From Streptomyces sp. NBC_01264 (lineage in GTDB: Bacteria > Actinomycetota > Actinomycetes > Streptomycetales > Streptomycetaceae), in contig NZ_JAPEOX010000001.1 of the NCBI RefSeq assembly GCF_026340675.1, positions 1,178,001-1,242,000 of the forward strand: DNA of 64,000 nt, in the 5' to 3' direction. The notes beneath the pieces were generated by a model. The model ran no database searches and was not told where the DNA came from. It saw only the letters and a list, made by a program, of their open reading frames with translations. Positions 43,981 through 52,434 of the stretch are shown here, in pieces. Position 1 is the first letter of the stretch; each line of letters starts with the position of its first letter. A program made the translations under genes and the position numbers.

Positions 43981-44667
43981 TCATGCGTCGAAGCGGTACC
44001 CCATGCCGGGGGCGGTGATCAGGTGGCGGGGGTGGGACGGGTCCGCCTCCAGCTTCCGCCTGAGGTGGGCCATGTACACCCGCAGGTAGTTGGTCTGCGT
44101 TCCGTACGAGGATCCCCACACCTCCTGGAGCAGCCGCCGCTGGCTGACGAGCTTGCCCCGGTTGCGGATCAGGACCTCCAACAGGTGCCATTCCGTCGGC
44201 GTGAGCCTGATGGTCACCCCGCCGCGTCTGGCCTTCTTCGCGAGCAGATCGACGGTGAACTCCTCGGTCTCCACGACCGCTTCGTTCGCGACGGCCGCGA
44301 CGTGTGCCGGCGTACGGCGTACGACGGCTCCCAGCCTGGCCATCAGCTCGTCCATGCTGAAGGGCTTGGTGATGTAGTCGTCGGCGCCAGCGTCCAGGGC
44401 CTGGATCTTCTCCTCGGAGTCGTGGCGGGCGGAGACCACCAGGACGGGCACCTGGGACCAGACCCGCAGCCTCTCGATCACCTCGATCCCGTCCATGTCG
44501 GGCAGACCGAGGTCGAGCAGGATCGCGTCCGGGCGGCGGGCCGCCACGGCGTCCAGTGCCGCGCGCCCGTCGTGAACGCAGTCCACCTCATAGGTGCGCG
44601 CCTTCAGATTGATGACCAGCAAACGCGCAAGCCGCGGTTCGTCGTCCACCACCAGCACCCGGGTCAT
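43981..44667 (-). CDS. kdpE: Second KdpE-like response regulator
   Basis: 228 residues; GGAAGG upstream of ATG 44667. Phospho-Asp52 (AILLDLGLPDMDG), Lys in DYITKPFSM, winged helix VTIRLTPTEWHLLEVLIRN and TNYLRVYMAHLRRKLEADPS. Nearly identical to KdpE (37765) in the recognition region, so both probably bind the same repeats. No kinase is adjacent on this strand; the second KdpD is at 47873. Its own promoter has ATCAGT/GTCAGA/GTCAAG half-sites at 44782-44809, suggesting auto- or cross-regulation. Confidence 0.88.
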   Translation of the reverse strand: MTRVLVVDDEPRLARLLVINLKARTYEVDCVHDGRAALDAVAARRPDAILLDLGLPDMDGIEVIERLRVWSQVPVLVVSARHDSEEKIQALDAGADDYITKPFSMDELMARLGAVVRRTPAHVAAVANEAVVETEEFTVDLLAKKARRGGVTIRLTPTEWHLLEVLIRNRGKLVSQRRLLQEVWGSSYGTQTNYLRVYMAHLRRKLEADPSHPRHLITAPGMGYRFDA

Positions 44668-44759
44668 AGGCGTGCCGCCTTCCTGTCGTTACGTCCCCCA
44701 TGGACATGCGACCACCAGAAAACAGCGGATTCCGTTCGCCACCGCAGGCGTTGACGACG

Positions 44760-44809
44760 TCCATACGCCGGCAGCCGTGACCTTGACGCCCTTCTGACGC
44801 ACCACTGAT
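44760..44809 (-). promoter_or_regulatory. 11-bp array and -10 of the second kdpE
   Basis: Reverse strand: ATCAGT (44809-44804), GTCAGA (44798-44793), GTCAAG (44787-44782), then TATGGA (44765-44760) 22 bp after the last half-site. Confidence 0.6.
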
Positions 44810-44862
44810 GCCCGGCGGAGCATGCGTGGCCCGGCACTCCCGGACCCTCCGTGACCACCCGT

Positions 44863-44923
44863 ATCAGAGTCACGTCAAGGACGGGCCGACCTCCTTGAGC
44901 CCGGACTCGCAAGGCAGTTGGAT
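44863..44923 (+). promoter_or_regulatory. Promoter and array of the leader C-GNAT unit
   Basis: ATCAGA (44863) and GTCAAGG (44874), 11 bp apart. Then -35 TTGAGC (44895-44900), 17 bp, -10 TTGGAT (44918-44923), which is 44 bp after the GTCAAGG half-site. The -35 and -10 are identical to those at 22757-22785. Confidence 0.6.
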
Positions 44924-44930
44924 GGGCGAC

Positions 44931-45014
44931 GTGAACAGCGGTCTGCGCCACGACGACCGGCCACCGCATACGGTGCGCCCGGCCCCGCGCGCTGCTCACC
45001 CGCCGGTGCGCTGA
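44931..45014 (+). CDS. Leader peptide C (VNxGxRxDDRPP family)
   Basis: 27 residues from GTG 44931: VNSGLRHDDRPPHTVRPAPR and then AAHPPVR. The GTG lies 7 nt after the -10, so it should be leaderless. It is followed by a strong hairpin with a U run (45073-45119) and then the GNAT-like gene at 45201: a leader-peptide/terminator/gene order typical of transcription attenuation. Confidence 0.62.
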   Translation: MNSGLRHDDRPPHTVRPAPRAAHPPVR

Positions 45015-45072
45015 CGCACCGCCTCGTCCGCGGCCGCCCTTCCCTCCGCCCGTAAGGCGGGTGGCCGCTCGC

Positions 45073-45119
45073 GCCCCGTGCCCGCTCCCATACCTGGCGG
45101 GCACGGGGCCGCCCCTTTT
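45073..45119 (+). terminator. Intrinsic terminator between leader C and GNAT gene
   Basis: GCCCCGTGCCCG (45073-45084) and CGGGCACGGGGC (45098-45109) form a perfect 12-bp stem with a 13-nt loop, followed by GCCCC and TTTT (45116-45119). A likely terminator or attenuator 82 bp before the GNAT start. Confidence 0.7.
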
Positions 45120-45200
45120 CACGCGCTCCGGTTCCGTCCGCCCGCCGCTGGCCGGACGCCGCCCCGCGCCCGCGTTCCCGCGTAGCACTGGAGACAGTTC

Positions 45201-45986
45201 ATGATCGAAATCTCCCCGCAGGAGTTGCCCGCCCTGAGCCGCTGGTTCCCGACGGGCTCACCCGGTCCCGGGACCCTCGCCGAGCACGTACTGACCACGG
45301 GTTCCGGCGTCTGGTGGGCCGACCGTCCCGACCGTCCCCGCGTCCTCGCCGTCACTTGTGCGGACCACGTGCTGCTGCGCGGCGACCCAGGCGTGCTCGC
45401 CCCGAATGCCCTGAACCGGTTCGCCAACCAGTACGTCGAGACGCCCGCACGGTTCTGGCCCGCCCTCGGCGCCGCATTCGAGCGTGTCGACCCCTGGGAA
45501 CGGATGGTGTACGTCCACCAGGCGAAGTCGCTCCTCCCCCGGCCCCTGCGTGGCGTTACCGTACGGCGGCTGACGCCCGAGGACGCTCCGGCGCTCTGCG
45601 ATCTGCACTCCGAGAACGCCTGGATCCATGCCAGTTGGGGCGGACCCACCGGCCTCGCCGCCTCCGGCCACGGCTGGGCGGCCTTCGCGAAGGGCCGGGT
45701 CCTCTCCGTCGCCTGCACCTACTTCCTCGGCAGCACCTACGAGGACATCGCGGTGGTCACCGTGCCCGACCGCCGCCGCGAGCACCTCGCACTCGCCTGC
45801 ATCGCCGGCCTGACGGCCGACGTCCAGGCCCGCGGACGCACCGCGAGCTGGTGCTGCTCGCGCGACAACCGGCCCAGCCGGCTCCTGGCCTGGTCGGCCG
45901 GTTTCCGGCTGAGCCGCGAGTACGTCCACCACGTCACGGGACGCGCCAGGGTGCGCACGGTCCGCGCCGCTGCGGTGCCGGCGTAG
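45201..45986 (+). CDS. GNAT-family acetyltransferase-like protein (paralogue)
   Basis: 261 residues; GGAGA upstream. It aligns along its whole length with the protein at 43117: LSRWFPTGSP...LAEHVLTTG, VLLRGDPGVL, VTVRRLTPEDAPALCDLHSE, WGGPTGLAASGHGWAAFAKG, VACTYFLGSTYEDIAVVTVP and DNRPSRLLAWSAGFRLSREY. Controlled by the leader C promoter and terminator. Substrate unknown; that two copies share one regulatory layout suggests a common stress role. Confidence 0.65.
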   Translation: MIEISPQELPALSRWFPTGSPGPGTLAEHVLTTGSGVWWADRPDRPRVLAVTCADHVLLRGDPGVLAPNALNRFANQYVETPARFWPALGAAFERVDPWERMVYVHQAKSLLPRPLRGVTVRRLTPEDAPALCDLHSENAWIHASWGGPTGLAASGHGWAAFAKGRVLSVACTYFLGSTYEDIAVVTVPDRRREHLALACIAGLTADVQARGRTASWCCSRDNRPSRLLAWSAGFRLSREYVHHVTGRARVRTVRAAAVPA

Positions 45987-46007
45987 CGCCGTATTCACCC
46001 GCGCATC

Positions 46008-47570
46008 TCAGCTCGCCAGGTCCAGTCGTGCCTCCTCCAGGTCCAGGGTGCGCTGGAGCCGGCGGCGGGTGGTGTCGCTGATGCGGTGTTCGTCGTAGAG
46101 GCGCTGCAGTTCGACGGCCTCCACCCTGATCAGGTCACGGCGCAGCAGCCGGTAGACGTGGTCCGCGGACTCGGCCAGGTCGGCTTCCTCCAGGCGGTCG
46201 CGGGCATGCTCCAGGCGGGCCTGCAGGCTGCGCCGGAGCCGGTCGGCCACGACGTCCGGTACGGCTTCGAGATCGGACATCTCGTCGAGCCGCCTGATGC
46301 CGGCGGCGGCGAGGCTGCACCGGGCGGAGGCCTCCTCGCGCTCGGTGTGGTCGGGTTCGAGGGCGATTCCGGAGCGGCGGACCACGTCGGCCAGGGTGAA
46401 ACCCTGGGCCACCAGGGTGACCACCACCACCGAGGTGGTCAGTACGAGGACGAGCGAGCGCTGACCCAGCAGGCTGCCGTCGTCCGCGACGACGGGGATG
46501 GAGAGGGCCGCGGCCAAGGGGACGACGCCCCGCGTGCCCGCCCAGGTCAGCACGGCCGGAACCCGCCAGGAGGGCCGCGCGCCCGAGCTCCGCTGGACGA
46601 CGGCCGAGAGCGGCAGGACCCACAGCAGGCGCACGGCGATCAGTGTCACGGCGACCACCAGGGCGTACAGGGGCCAGAGCCGGTCGCCGTCGCCGAGCGT
46701 GGCGACCTGTCCGGGCAGGGTGAGGCCGATCAGGCTGAAGACGACGCTCTCCAGCAGGAAGACCACGGTGCCGTTCACCGCGTGCAGCTGGATCCGGATG
46801 GGGGCATTGGTGAAGCGCTCGGCCCGCCCGCCGAGCACCACGCCGGCCACCACGACGGAGGTCACGCCGGACGCGTGCACCGCCTCGGCCAGCACGTAGG
46901 CGGTGTACGGGGTCACCAGGGCGATGACGGTCTCGAGTACGGGGTCCTCGGTCCTGCGCCGGATCAGCGCCACGACACCCGCGACCGCTCCTCCGATGAG
47001 GATGCCGCCGCCGGCGAGCAGCGCGAACTCGGTGCCCGCCGCCTGCCAGGACACCCCGGCGGAGGCCGCGGCGATGACGACCGCGACGCGGAAGAGCAGG
47101 AGCGAGGTGGCGTCGTTGAAGAGGCTCTCGGCCTGTACGAGGACCTGGACGCGGGGCGGCAGGGCGAGCCGGCGGCCCAGTGCGGTGACGGCCACCGGAT
47201 CCGTGCTCGCGAGGATGGCCCCCAGGACCAGGGCCATCGGCCAGGTCAGCGGAGTGAGCAGCGATGCCACCGCCCCGACGGCGGCCGCCGAGGCCAGCAC
47301 CAGACCGACCGCGAGCACACTGACCGGCTTCCACACCAGGCGCAGTTCGCGCCAGGACAGCTCCTCGGCGCTCGCGTACAGCAGGGGCGGGAGAACGACG
47401 AGACCGATCAGCTCAGGACTGACCTGGATCTCCGGGGTACCCGGTATCAGGGCGACGACGAGGCCCGCGACAACGAGCAGTGAGGGCGCGGGGATTCGCC
47501 AACGCCGCGCCCCTGTGGCCACGACCGTGGCCAGCACCACAAGGAACAAAACCGTACCGACACTGCGCAT
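46008..47570 (-). CDS. CPA1-family Na+/H+ antiporter
   Basis: 520 residues. About 12 helices, with the ion-site motif ESLFNDATSLLLFR (Asn-Asp pair) and LGAILASTDPVAVTALGRRL; LTWAGTRGVVPLAAALSIP is typical of NhaP/CPA1. The last ~110 residues form a soluble helical domain (DLEAVPDVVADRLRRSLQAR). It exchanges Na+ (or K+) for H+ at the membrane. It is divergent from kdpF2-kdpD2 across the repeat array at 47662-47733, so may share regulation. A truncated relative lies at 18031. Confidence 0.88.
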   Translation of the reverse strand: MRSVGTVLFLVVLATVVATGARRWRIPAPSLLVVAGLVVALIPGTPEIQVSPELIGLVVLPPLLYASAEELSWRELRLVWKPVSVLAVGLVLASAAAVGAVASLLTPLTWPMALVLGAILASTDPVAVTALGRRLALPPRVQVLVQAESLFNDATSLLLFRVAVVIAAASAGVSWQAAGTEFALLAGGGILIGGAVAGVVALIRRRTEDPVLETVIALVTPYTAYVLAEAVHASGVTSVVVAGVVLGGRAERFTNAPIRIQLHAVNGTVVFLLESVVFSLIGLTLPGQVATLGDGDRLWPLYALVVAVTLIAVRLLWVLPLSAVVQRSSGARPSWRVPAVLTWAGTRGVVPLAAALSIPVVADDGSLLGQRSLVLVLTTSVVVVTLVAQGFTLADVVRRSGIALEPDHTEREEASARCSLAAAGIRRLDEMSDLEAVPDVVADRLRRSLQARLEHARDRLEEADLAESADHVYRLLRRDLIRVEAVELQRLYDEHRISDTTRRRLQRTLDLEEARLDLAS

Positions 47571-47661
47571 GATGCCCCCGCCAAGTCGACGCAGGCCACG
47601 CGGCCAGCGACGCCGACCAGGCTTCCCGGCACACCGCCTTCACCCTAGCGGTGGATCGGCC

Positions 47662-47733
47662 GTCAACACACCGTCAATTTCCCGGCCGAGGGCCGTCAGG
47701 AGGGCGTCAGGGCCGTTCTGTTCACGGTATCGC
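47662..47733 (+). promoter_or_regulatory. Longest 11-bp GTCA array, before kdpF2-kdpD2
   Basis: GTCA at 47662, 47673, 47695 and 47706 (the 47684 position is degenerate), all multiples of 11 bp. TATCGC (47728-47733) follows 22 bp after the last one. Confidence 0.6.
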
Positions 47734-47780
47734 TGGTGTTCGCTGGTCAGGTTGAGGGCGCACAGAGGAGTCGGGTACGC

Positions 47781-47870
47781 GTGAGCACGGAAACCATCGT
47801 AGGCATCGTCGTCGCGGTCAGTCTGGCCGGCTATCTGGTCCTGGCCGTGTTCTTCCCGGAGAAGTTCTGA
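47781..47870 (+). CDS. kdpF: Orphan KdpF-like subunit
   Basis: 29 residues from GTG 47781: VSTETIVGIVVAVSLAGYLV then LAVFFPEKF. The same length and end motif as KdpF at 33060. No kdpA follows; instead kdpD2 starts 3 bp later. It may be a leftover of a duplicated kdp operon, or supply extra KdpF. Confidence 0.8.
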   Translation: MSTETIVGIVVAVSLAGYLVLAVFFPEKF

Positions 47871-47872
47871 CG

Positions 47873-50470
47873 ATGACGACCACGCACGCCCCCGGCCCGG
47901 AGGCGGGTACGGATTCGGAGGCGGGACCGCCCGTCACGCGACCCGGAAGACTCAAGGTCTTCCTCGGGGCAGCCCCCGGCGTCGGCAAGACCTACCGGAT
48001 GCTCGACGAGGCCCATCGCCGGGCGGCCCGGGGTTCGGACGTGGTGGCCGGCTTCGTCGAGTGCCACCGGCGCCGGCAGACCGAGGCGAGGCTCGACGGC
48101 CTGGAGAGCATCCCCCGCGCCGGACACGAGTACCGCGGCGGCCTGTATTCCGAGCTGGACAGTGAAGCATTGCTGTCCAGGCGGCCGCAGATGGTGCTCA
48201 TCGACGAACTCGCCCACACCAACGTCCCGGGGGCGGGCCGGCACCCGAAGCGGTGGCAGGACGTCGAGGACATGCTCGCCGCCGGGATCGACGTCGTGAC
48301 GACCCTCAACATCCAGCACCTGGAGTCGCTCAGCGACGTCGTGGAGAAGATCACCGGCGTCCCGCAACGCGAGACCGTGCCCGACGAGTTCGTACGCCGT
48401 GCCCACGAGATCGAGCTCGTCGACATACCTCCGGAAGGACTCCGCCGCCGGATGGCCCACGGAAACATCTATCCCCCGGAGCGGATCGACGCCTCCCTCG
48501 CCAACTACTTCCGCCCCGGCAACCTCATCGCGCTCCGGGAGCTGGCGCTCCTGTGGCTGGCCGGCCGGGTGGACGAGGCCCTCCACAAGTACCGAATCGA
48601 GCACGGCATCGGGGGCGTCTGGGAGACCCGGGAGCGGGTCGTGGTGGCCCTCACCGGCGGACCCGAGGGCGAGACCCTCATCCGCCGCGCGGCACGCATC
48701 GCGGGCCGCTCCGCCGGTGGTGAACTGCTCGCCGTGCACGTCGCGCGCAGCGACGGGCTCGCCGCGGGCGTCTCCCACGCGGCGCTGACCGGACAGCGGG
48801 CCCTCGTCGAGGACCTGGGCGGCAGCTACCACTCCGTCGTCGGCGACGAAGTTCCCACAGCTCTGGTGGACTTCGCCATGGCGGAGAGCGCCACCCAACT
48901 GGTCCTCGGTACCAGCCGCCGCCGTCGGCTTGAACGATTCCTCACCGGCCGGGGCATCGGCGAGACCGTGGTGGCGTTGTCGGAGGACATCGACGTCCAC
49001 ATGGTCACGCACGAGCGGGCGGGCCACGGCCGGCTGCTGCCCTCCCGCCGCCGTACGCTCCCCACGTCGCGGCTCATCGCCGGACCGGTGGCCGCCCTGC
49101 TGCTCCCCCTCCTGCTCACGCTCGTCCTCGACCGCATGCGCGGCACCCTGAACCTCACCAGCGAGGCGCTGCTGTTTCTGGTGGCCGTCGTCGGCGTGGC
49201 CTGCATCGGCGGGGTGGTCTCGGCCCTGATCGCGGCGCTCACCGCCACGCTGCTGCTGAACTACTGGTTCATGCCGCCGATCGGCGAGTTCAGCATGAGC
49301 GACCCGGACAGCGTGCTGGCGCTGGTGGTGTTCGCGATCGTCGCCGCTACCGTGGCCGCCGCGGCCGACAGATCCCTGCGGCTCTCCCGCCGCTCCGCGC
49401 GGGCGACGGCCGAGGCGGAGACGATGTCCTCCCTCGCCGGCAGCATCGTCCGCGGCGACCAGACGATTCCGGCCCTGCTGGAACGTACGAGGGAGACCTT
49501 CGGCATGGACACCGTCGAGCTGGCCTCCGAAGCGTCCGAAGCCCCTGCCGCGGATCCGGGAAGCGACGGCGGACGCCCCACCCACGTCAAGGCGGATCCC
49601 GTTCTCGTGGTGGCGGCCGGCCCCGGGGCCTTCCTCGTCCTGCGCGGCCGTACGCTGCCGTCCTCGGAGCGCCGTGTCCTGGCCGCCTTCGCCGCGCACG
49701 TCGGCGCCGCCGTCGAGCGGGCCCGCCTGACCGAGGCGGCCGCCGAGGTCGAACCCATCAAGGCTGCCGACCGGCTTCGCACGGCCCTGCTCCGGGCCGT
49801 CAGCCACGATCTGCGGACCCCCCTGGCGGGGGCACTTGCCGCGGTCAGCTCCCTGCGCGACCCGGACGTGGAATTCTCCGCCGAGGACCGGGCGGAACTA
49901 CTGGACTCCGCCGAGGTGTCCCTGAACCGGTTGAACCGCCTGGTGGAGAACCTGCTCGACCTCAGCCGTCTGCAAGCCGGGGCCCTGGCCCTCGACCTGC
50001 GGGCCACCACCCTGGAGGAGGTCCTTCCCCTCGCGCTGGACTCCCTGGACCCGAGTCCCGGACAGGGGCCCGCCATCGACGTACAGAACCTGGAGGCCGT
50101 ACCGGCGCTGCTGGCCGATCCGCCCCTACTCGAACGAGTACTGGCCAACCTCGTCGACAACGCCGTCCGCCACGCACCCGCGGACCGACCGGTGCTGGTG
50201 ACGGCCAGTGCACTGGCGGGGCAGGTCGAAGTCCGGATCGCCGACCACGGCCCCGGGATCGCCGCCGACGACCGCGAGCGCGCCTTCGAACCGTTCCAGC
50301 GCCTCGGCGACCGCGACAACACGGCCGGACTCGGGCTCGGCCTCGCCCTGGCCCGGGGACTCACCGAGGCCATGGACGGCACGCTCACTCCGGAGGACAC
50401 CCCCGGGGGCGGATTGACCATGGTGCTGTCCCTGCCCGTCGCCCCGCAGGTGACAGCGGGGCGGCCCTGA
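47873..50470 (+). CDS. kdpD: Second KdpD sensor kinase
   Basis: 865 residues. Walker-like GAAPGVGKTYRMLDEAHRR, MVLIDELAHTNVPG, Usp domain (about 250-375), DUF4118 helices (about 400-500), short GAF-like part, His645 in AVSHDLRTPLAGA, N-box NLVDNAVRHAPADR and G-box GLGLGLALARGL. All catalytic motifs are intact, so it should be an active kinase for either KdpE. It has a longer N-terminus than KdpD1. It is co-transcribed with kdpF2 and probably with the RCK gene 5 bp downstream. Confidence 0.93.
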   Translation: MTTTHAPGPEAGTDSEAGPPVTRPGRLKVFLGAAPGVGKTYRMLDEAHRRAARGSDVVAGFVECHRRRQTEARLDGLESIPRAGHEYRGGLYSELDSEALLSRRPQMVLIDELAHTNVPGAGRHPKRWQDVEDMLAAGIDVVTTLNIQHLESLSDVVEKITGVPQRETVPDEFVRRAHEIELVDIPPEGLRRRMAHGNIYPPERIDASLANYFRPGNLIALRELALLWLAGRVDEALHKYRIEHGIGGVWETRERVVVALTGGPEGETLIRRAARIAGRSAGGELLAVHVARSDGLAAGVSHAALTGQRALVEDLGGSYHSVVGDEVPTALVDFAMAESATQLVLGTSRRRRLERFLTGRGIGETVVALSEDIDVHMVTHERAGHGRLLPSRRRTLPTSRLIAGPVAALLLPLLLTLVLDRMRGTLNLTSEALLFLVAVVGVACIGGVVSALIAALTATLLLNYWFMPPIGEFSMSDPDSVLALVVFAIVAATVAAAADRSLRLSRRSARATAEAETMSSLAGSIVRGDQTIPALLERTRETFGMDTVELASEASEAPAADPGSDGGRPTHVKADPVLVVAAGPGAFLVLRGRTLPSSERRVLAAFAAHVGAAVERARLTEAAAEVEPIKAADRLRTALLRAVSHDLRTPLAGALAAVSSLRDPDVEFSAEDRAELLDSAEVSLNRLNRLVENLLDLSRLQAGALALDLRATTLEEVLPLALDSLDPSPGQGPAIDVQNLEAVPALLADPPLLERVLANLVDNAVRHAPADRPVLVTASALAGQVEVRIADHGPGIAADDRERAFEPFQRLGDRDNTAGLGLGLALARGLTEAMDGTLTPEDTPGGGLTMVLSLPVAPQVTAGRP

Positions 50471-50474
50471 CCGC

Positions 50475-52403
50475 ATGACCTCGACCCTCCACCTGCGCTC
50501 CGAACCGGGGCATCGCTCCCAGCACATGATCATTTGTGGTGACGACGGACTCTCGCACCGCCTTGCGCGGGAGCTCGACGCCGTCTGCGGCGAGGCCGTC
50601 ACGGTCGTACTGCCTTCGCGTCGCGACGGACACGGCGGCGAGATCGCCGCCCTGCACCGCGATCCGCGCTCCCCCGTAGAGTTGCTCGTCTCCGCCCGGC
50701 CCGATGAGCAGACCCTTCGACAGGCCGGTGTGGAACGTGCCGCCGCACTCGCACTGACCTACGGCGACGACCAGGTGAACACGACCGCGGCCCTGCTCGC
50801 CCGCAGCATCAACCCGCGCGTACGCCTCGTCATCCGCATGTTCAACCGGGAGCGCGGCCGCCACCTCGAACTTCTCCTCGACCGGGCGGCGGCCGCTCAG
50901 TCCCCGTACGACGACGGCTTCGTCGACGCGTCCACGACGATCCTCTCCGACGCCGACACGGCCGTCCCCGAACTGGTCGCCGCGGTGGCGGTCGGACACG
51001 GTCCCACCCTCCAGGTGGAGGGCAAGGTGTTCCGCGGTGTCGTACGCCCCGCCGGGGCCCCGCCCCACGCGACGGACCTGGCCACGCTCGCCGTTCTCTC
51101 CGGTACCCACATGGACGACCCGCTGGGCGAAGACAGCGCGGAGACCCCCGGCGCGAACGGCACCCAGCTGCTTCCCGACACCGCGACCGCCTACCACCGC
51201 CAGTTCACGCACGGCCGCCTCATGCTCGAAGAGGTCACCCAGCACCGCACGACGGAACCCCCCTCCCGTCGCCGGCGGGACTACCGCGGCTGGCTGCGGG
51301 ACCGGTTCGGGCACCTGCCCTGGAGGGTCTTCGTCTCCCGCGAAGTGACCGCCGTCTTCGGGGTCCTCGGCGTGGCCGTGGTCCTCCTGGCCACCGTGAC
51401 GGCCCTCGTGGAGGACGGTCCCTTGTGGAAGTCGGTGTACCTGCCCCTCCTGGACATCTTCACCATGGGCGACCCGGCGACCGAGGAGTCCACGGCCCGC
51501 CAGGTCCTCCAGCTCATCGCGGGTTTCGTCGGCCTGGCCGTACTTCCCCTGGTCGTGGCCGCCGCCATGAACGCCACGCTGGCCTTCCGCGCCGCCTCGG
51601 CCAACCACGTACCGGACACGGCCCTGCATGACCACATCGTCCTGGTCGGCCTCGGCAAGATCGGCACGCGCGCGCTGGCCCAGCTGTGCACGACCGACCA
51701 CACGGTCGTGGTCATCGAGCGGAATCCACAGGCCCGAGGGATCCCGCTGGCACGCGAACTCAACGTGCCCTTGCTGCTCGAAGACGCCGCCGCCCCTGGG
51801 GTCCTCGACCTCGCCCGCATAAGCACCAGCAGATCACTGCTCGTCCTCACCCACGACGACGGCGAGAACCTCGACATCGTGATGGCCGCCCGCGAGAGCA
51901 ACCCCCGCGTGCGTGCGGTGATGCGCCTGTACGACGACGACTTCGCCGCCACCGTCTCCCGCACCCTGCGCGCCGGCTACCCGGACGCGCTCACCCGCAG
52001 CCGCAGCGTCTCGGCACTGGCCGCGCCCTCCTTCGCCGCCGCGATGATGGGCCGCCACGTGCTGGGCGTCATGCCGGTGGAACGCGGCTCCCTCCTCTTC
52101 ACGGTCGTGGACGTGGCGGGCCATCCCGAACTCGAAGGCCGCTCGATACACGCGGCCTTCAAGGAGCACGAGTGGCGCGTACTCGCCGTCGGCCCCACGA
52201 CCAGCCGGCACTCGGCGTCCTCGACCGACACCCTCGGCGGATTCCGCACGGACCAGCCCGCCTTCAACTGGCGCCCGCCCCATGGACGGGTCCTGAACCA
52301 TGACGACCGCGTCGTGCTGGTGACCACGCGCCGCGGCCTGGACATCCTCATGACGGGCGTCCAGCCCCACCCCGAAGGCCGCCGGCCTCGTCCGGCCTCT
52401 TGA
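50475..52403 (+). CDS. TrkA-N/RCK-domain membrane protein (K+ channel-like)
   Basis: 642 residues. N-terminal nucleotide-binding RCK-like domain (about 15-210; IICGDDGLSHRLARELD), two hydrophobic helices (AVFGVLGVAVVLLATVTALV and VLQLIAGFVGLAVLPLVVAA) with a pore-like stretch LLDIFTMGDPATEE, then a second TrkA-N domain (about 390-520; IVLVGLGKIGTRALAQL, a clear GxGxxG) and a C-terminal RCK-C region. The usual TVGYG filter is absent, which recalls CASTOR-like or gating-only proteins. It follows kdpD2 by 4 bp, so K+ related. Transport itself is unproven. Confidence 0.75.
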   Translation: MTSTLHLRSEPGHRSQHMIICGDDGLSHRLARELDAVCGEAVTVVLPSRRDGHGGEIAALHRDPRSPVELLVSARPDEQTLRQAGVERAAALALTYGDDQVNTTAALLARSINPRVRLVIRMFNRERGRHLELLLDRAAAAQSPYDDGFVDASTTILSDADTAVPELVAAVAVGHGPTLQVEGKVFRGVVRPAGAPPHATDLATLAVLSGTHMDDPLGEDSAETPGANGTQLLPDTATAYHRQFTHGRLMLEEVTQHRTTEPPSRRRRDYRGWLRDRFGHLPWRVFVSREVTAVFGVLGVAVVLLATVTALVEDGPLWKSVYLPLLDIFTMGDPATEESTARQVLQLIAGFVGLAVLPLVVAAAMNATLAFRAASANHVPDTALHDHIVLVGLGKIGTRALAQLCTTDHTVVVIERNPQARGIPLARELNVPLLLEDAAAPGVLDLARISTSRSLLVLTHDDGENLDIVMAARESNPRVRAVMRLYDDDFAATVSRTLRAGYPDALTRSRSVSALAAPSFAAAMMGRHVLGVMPVERGSLLFTVVDVAGHPELEGRSIHAAFKEHEWRVLAVGPTTSRHSASSTDTLGGFRTDQPAFNWRPPHGRVLNHDDRVVLVTTRRGLDILMTGVQPHPEGRRPRPAS

Positions 52404-52434
52404 TCCCGCACCCTGGGCTCCGCCGGCCTCCCCC

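Noticed and set aside
41809..47711. PHO boxes (PhoP sites)
   Set aside because: The 11-bp spacing fits but the half-site is GTCAAGG/ATCAGG rather than GTTCACC, and the downstream genes are K+ related.
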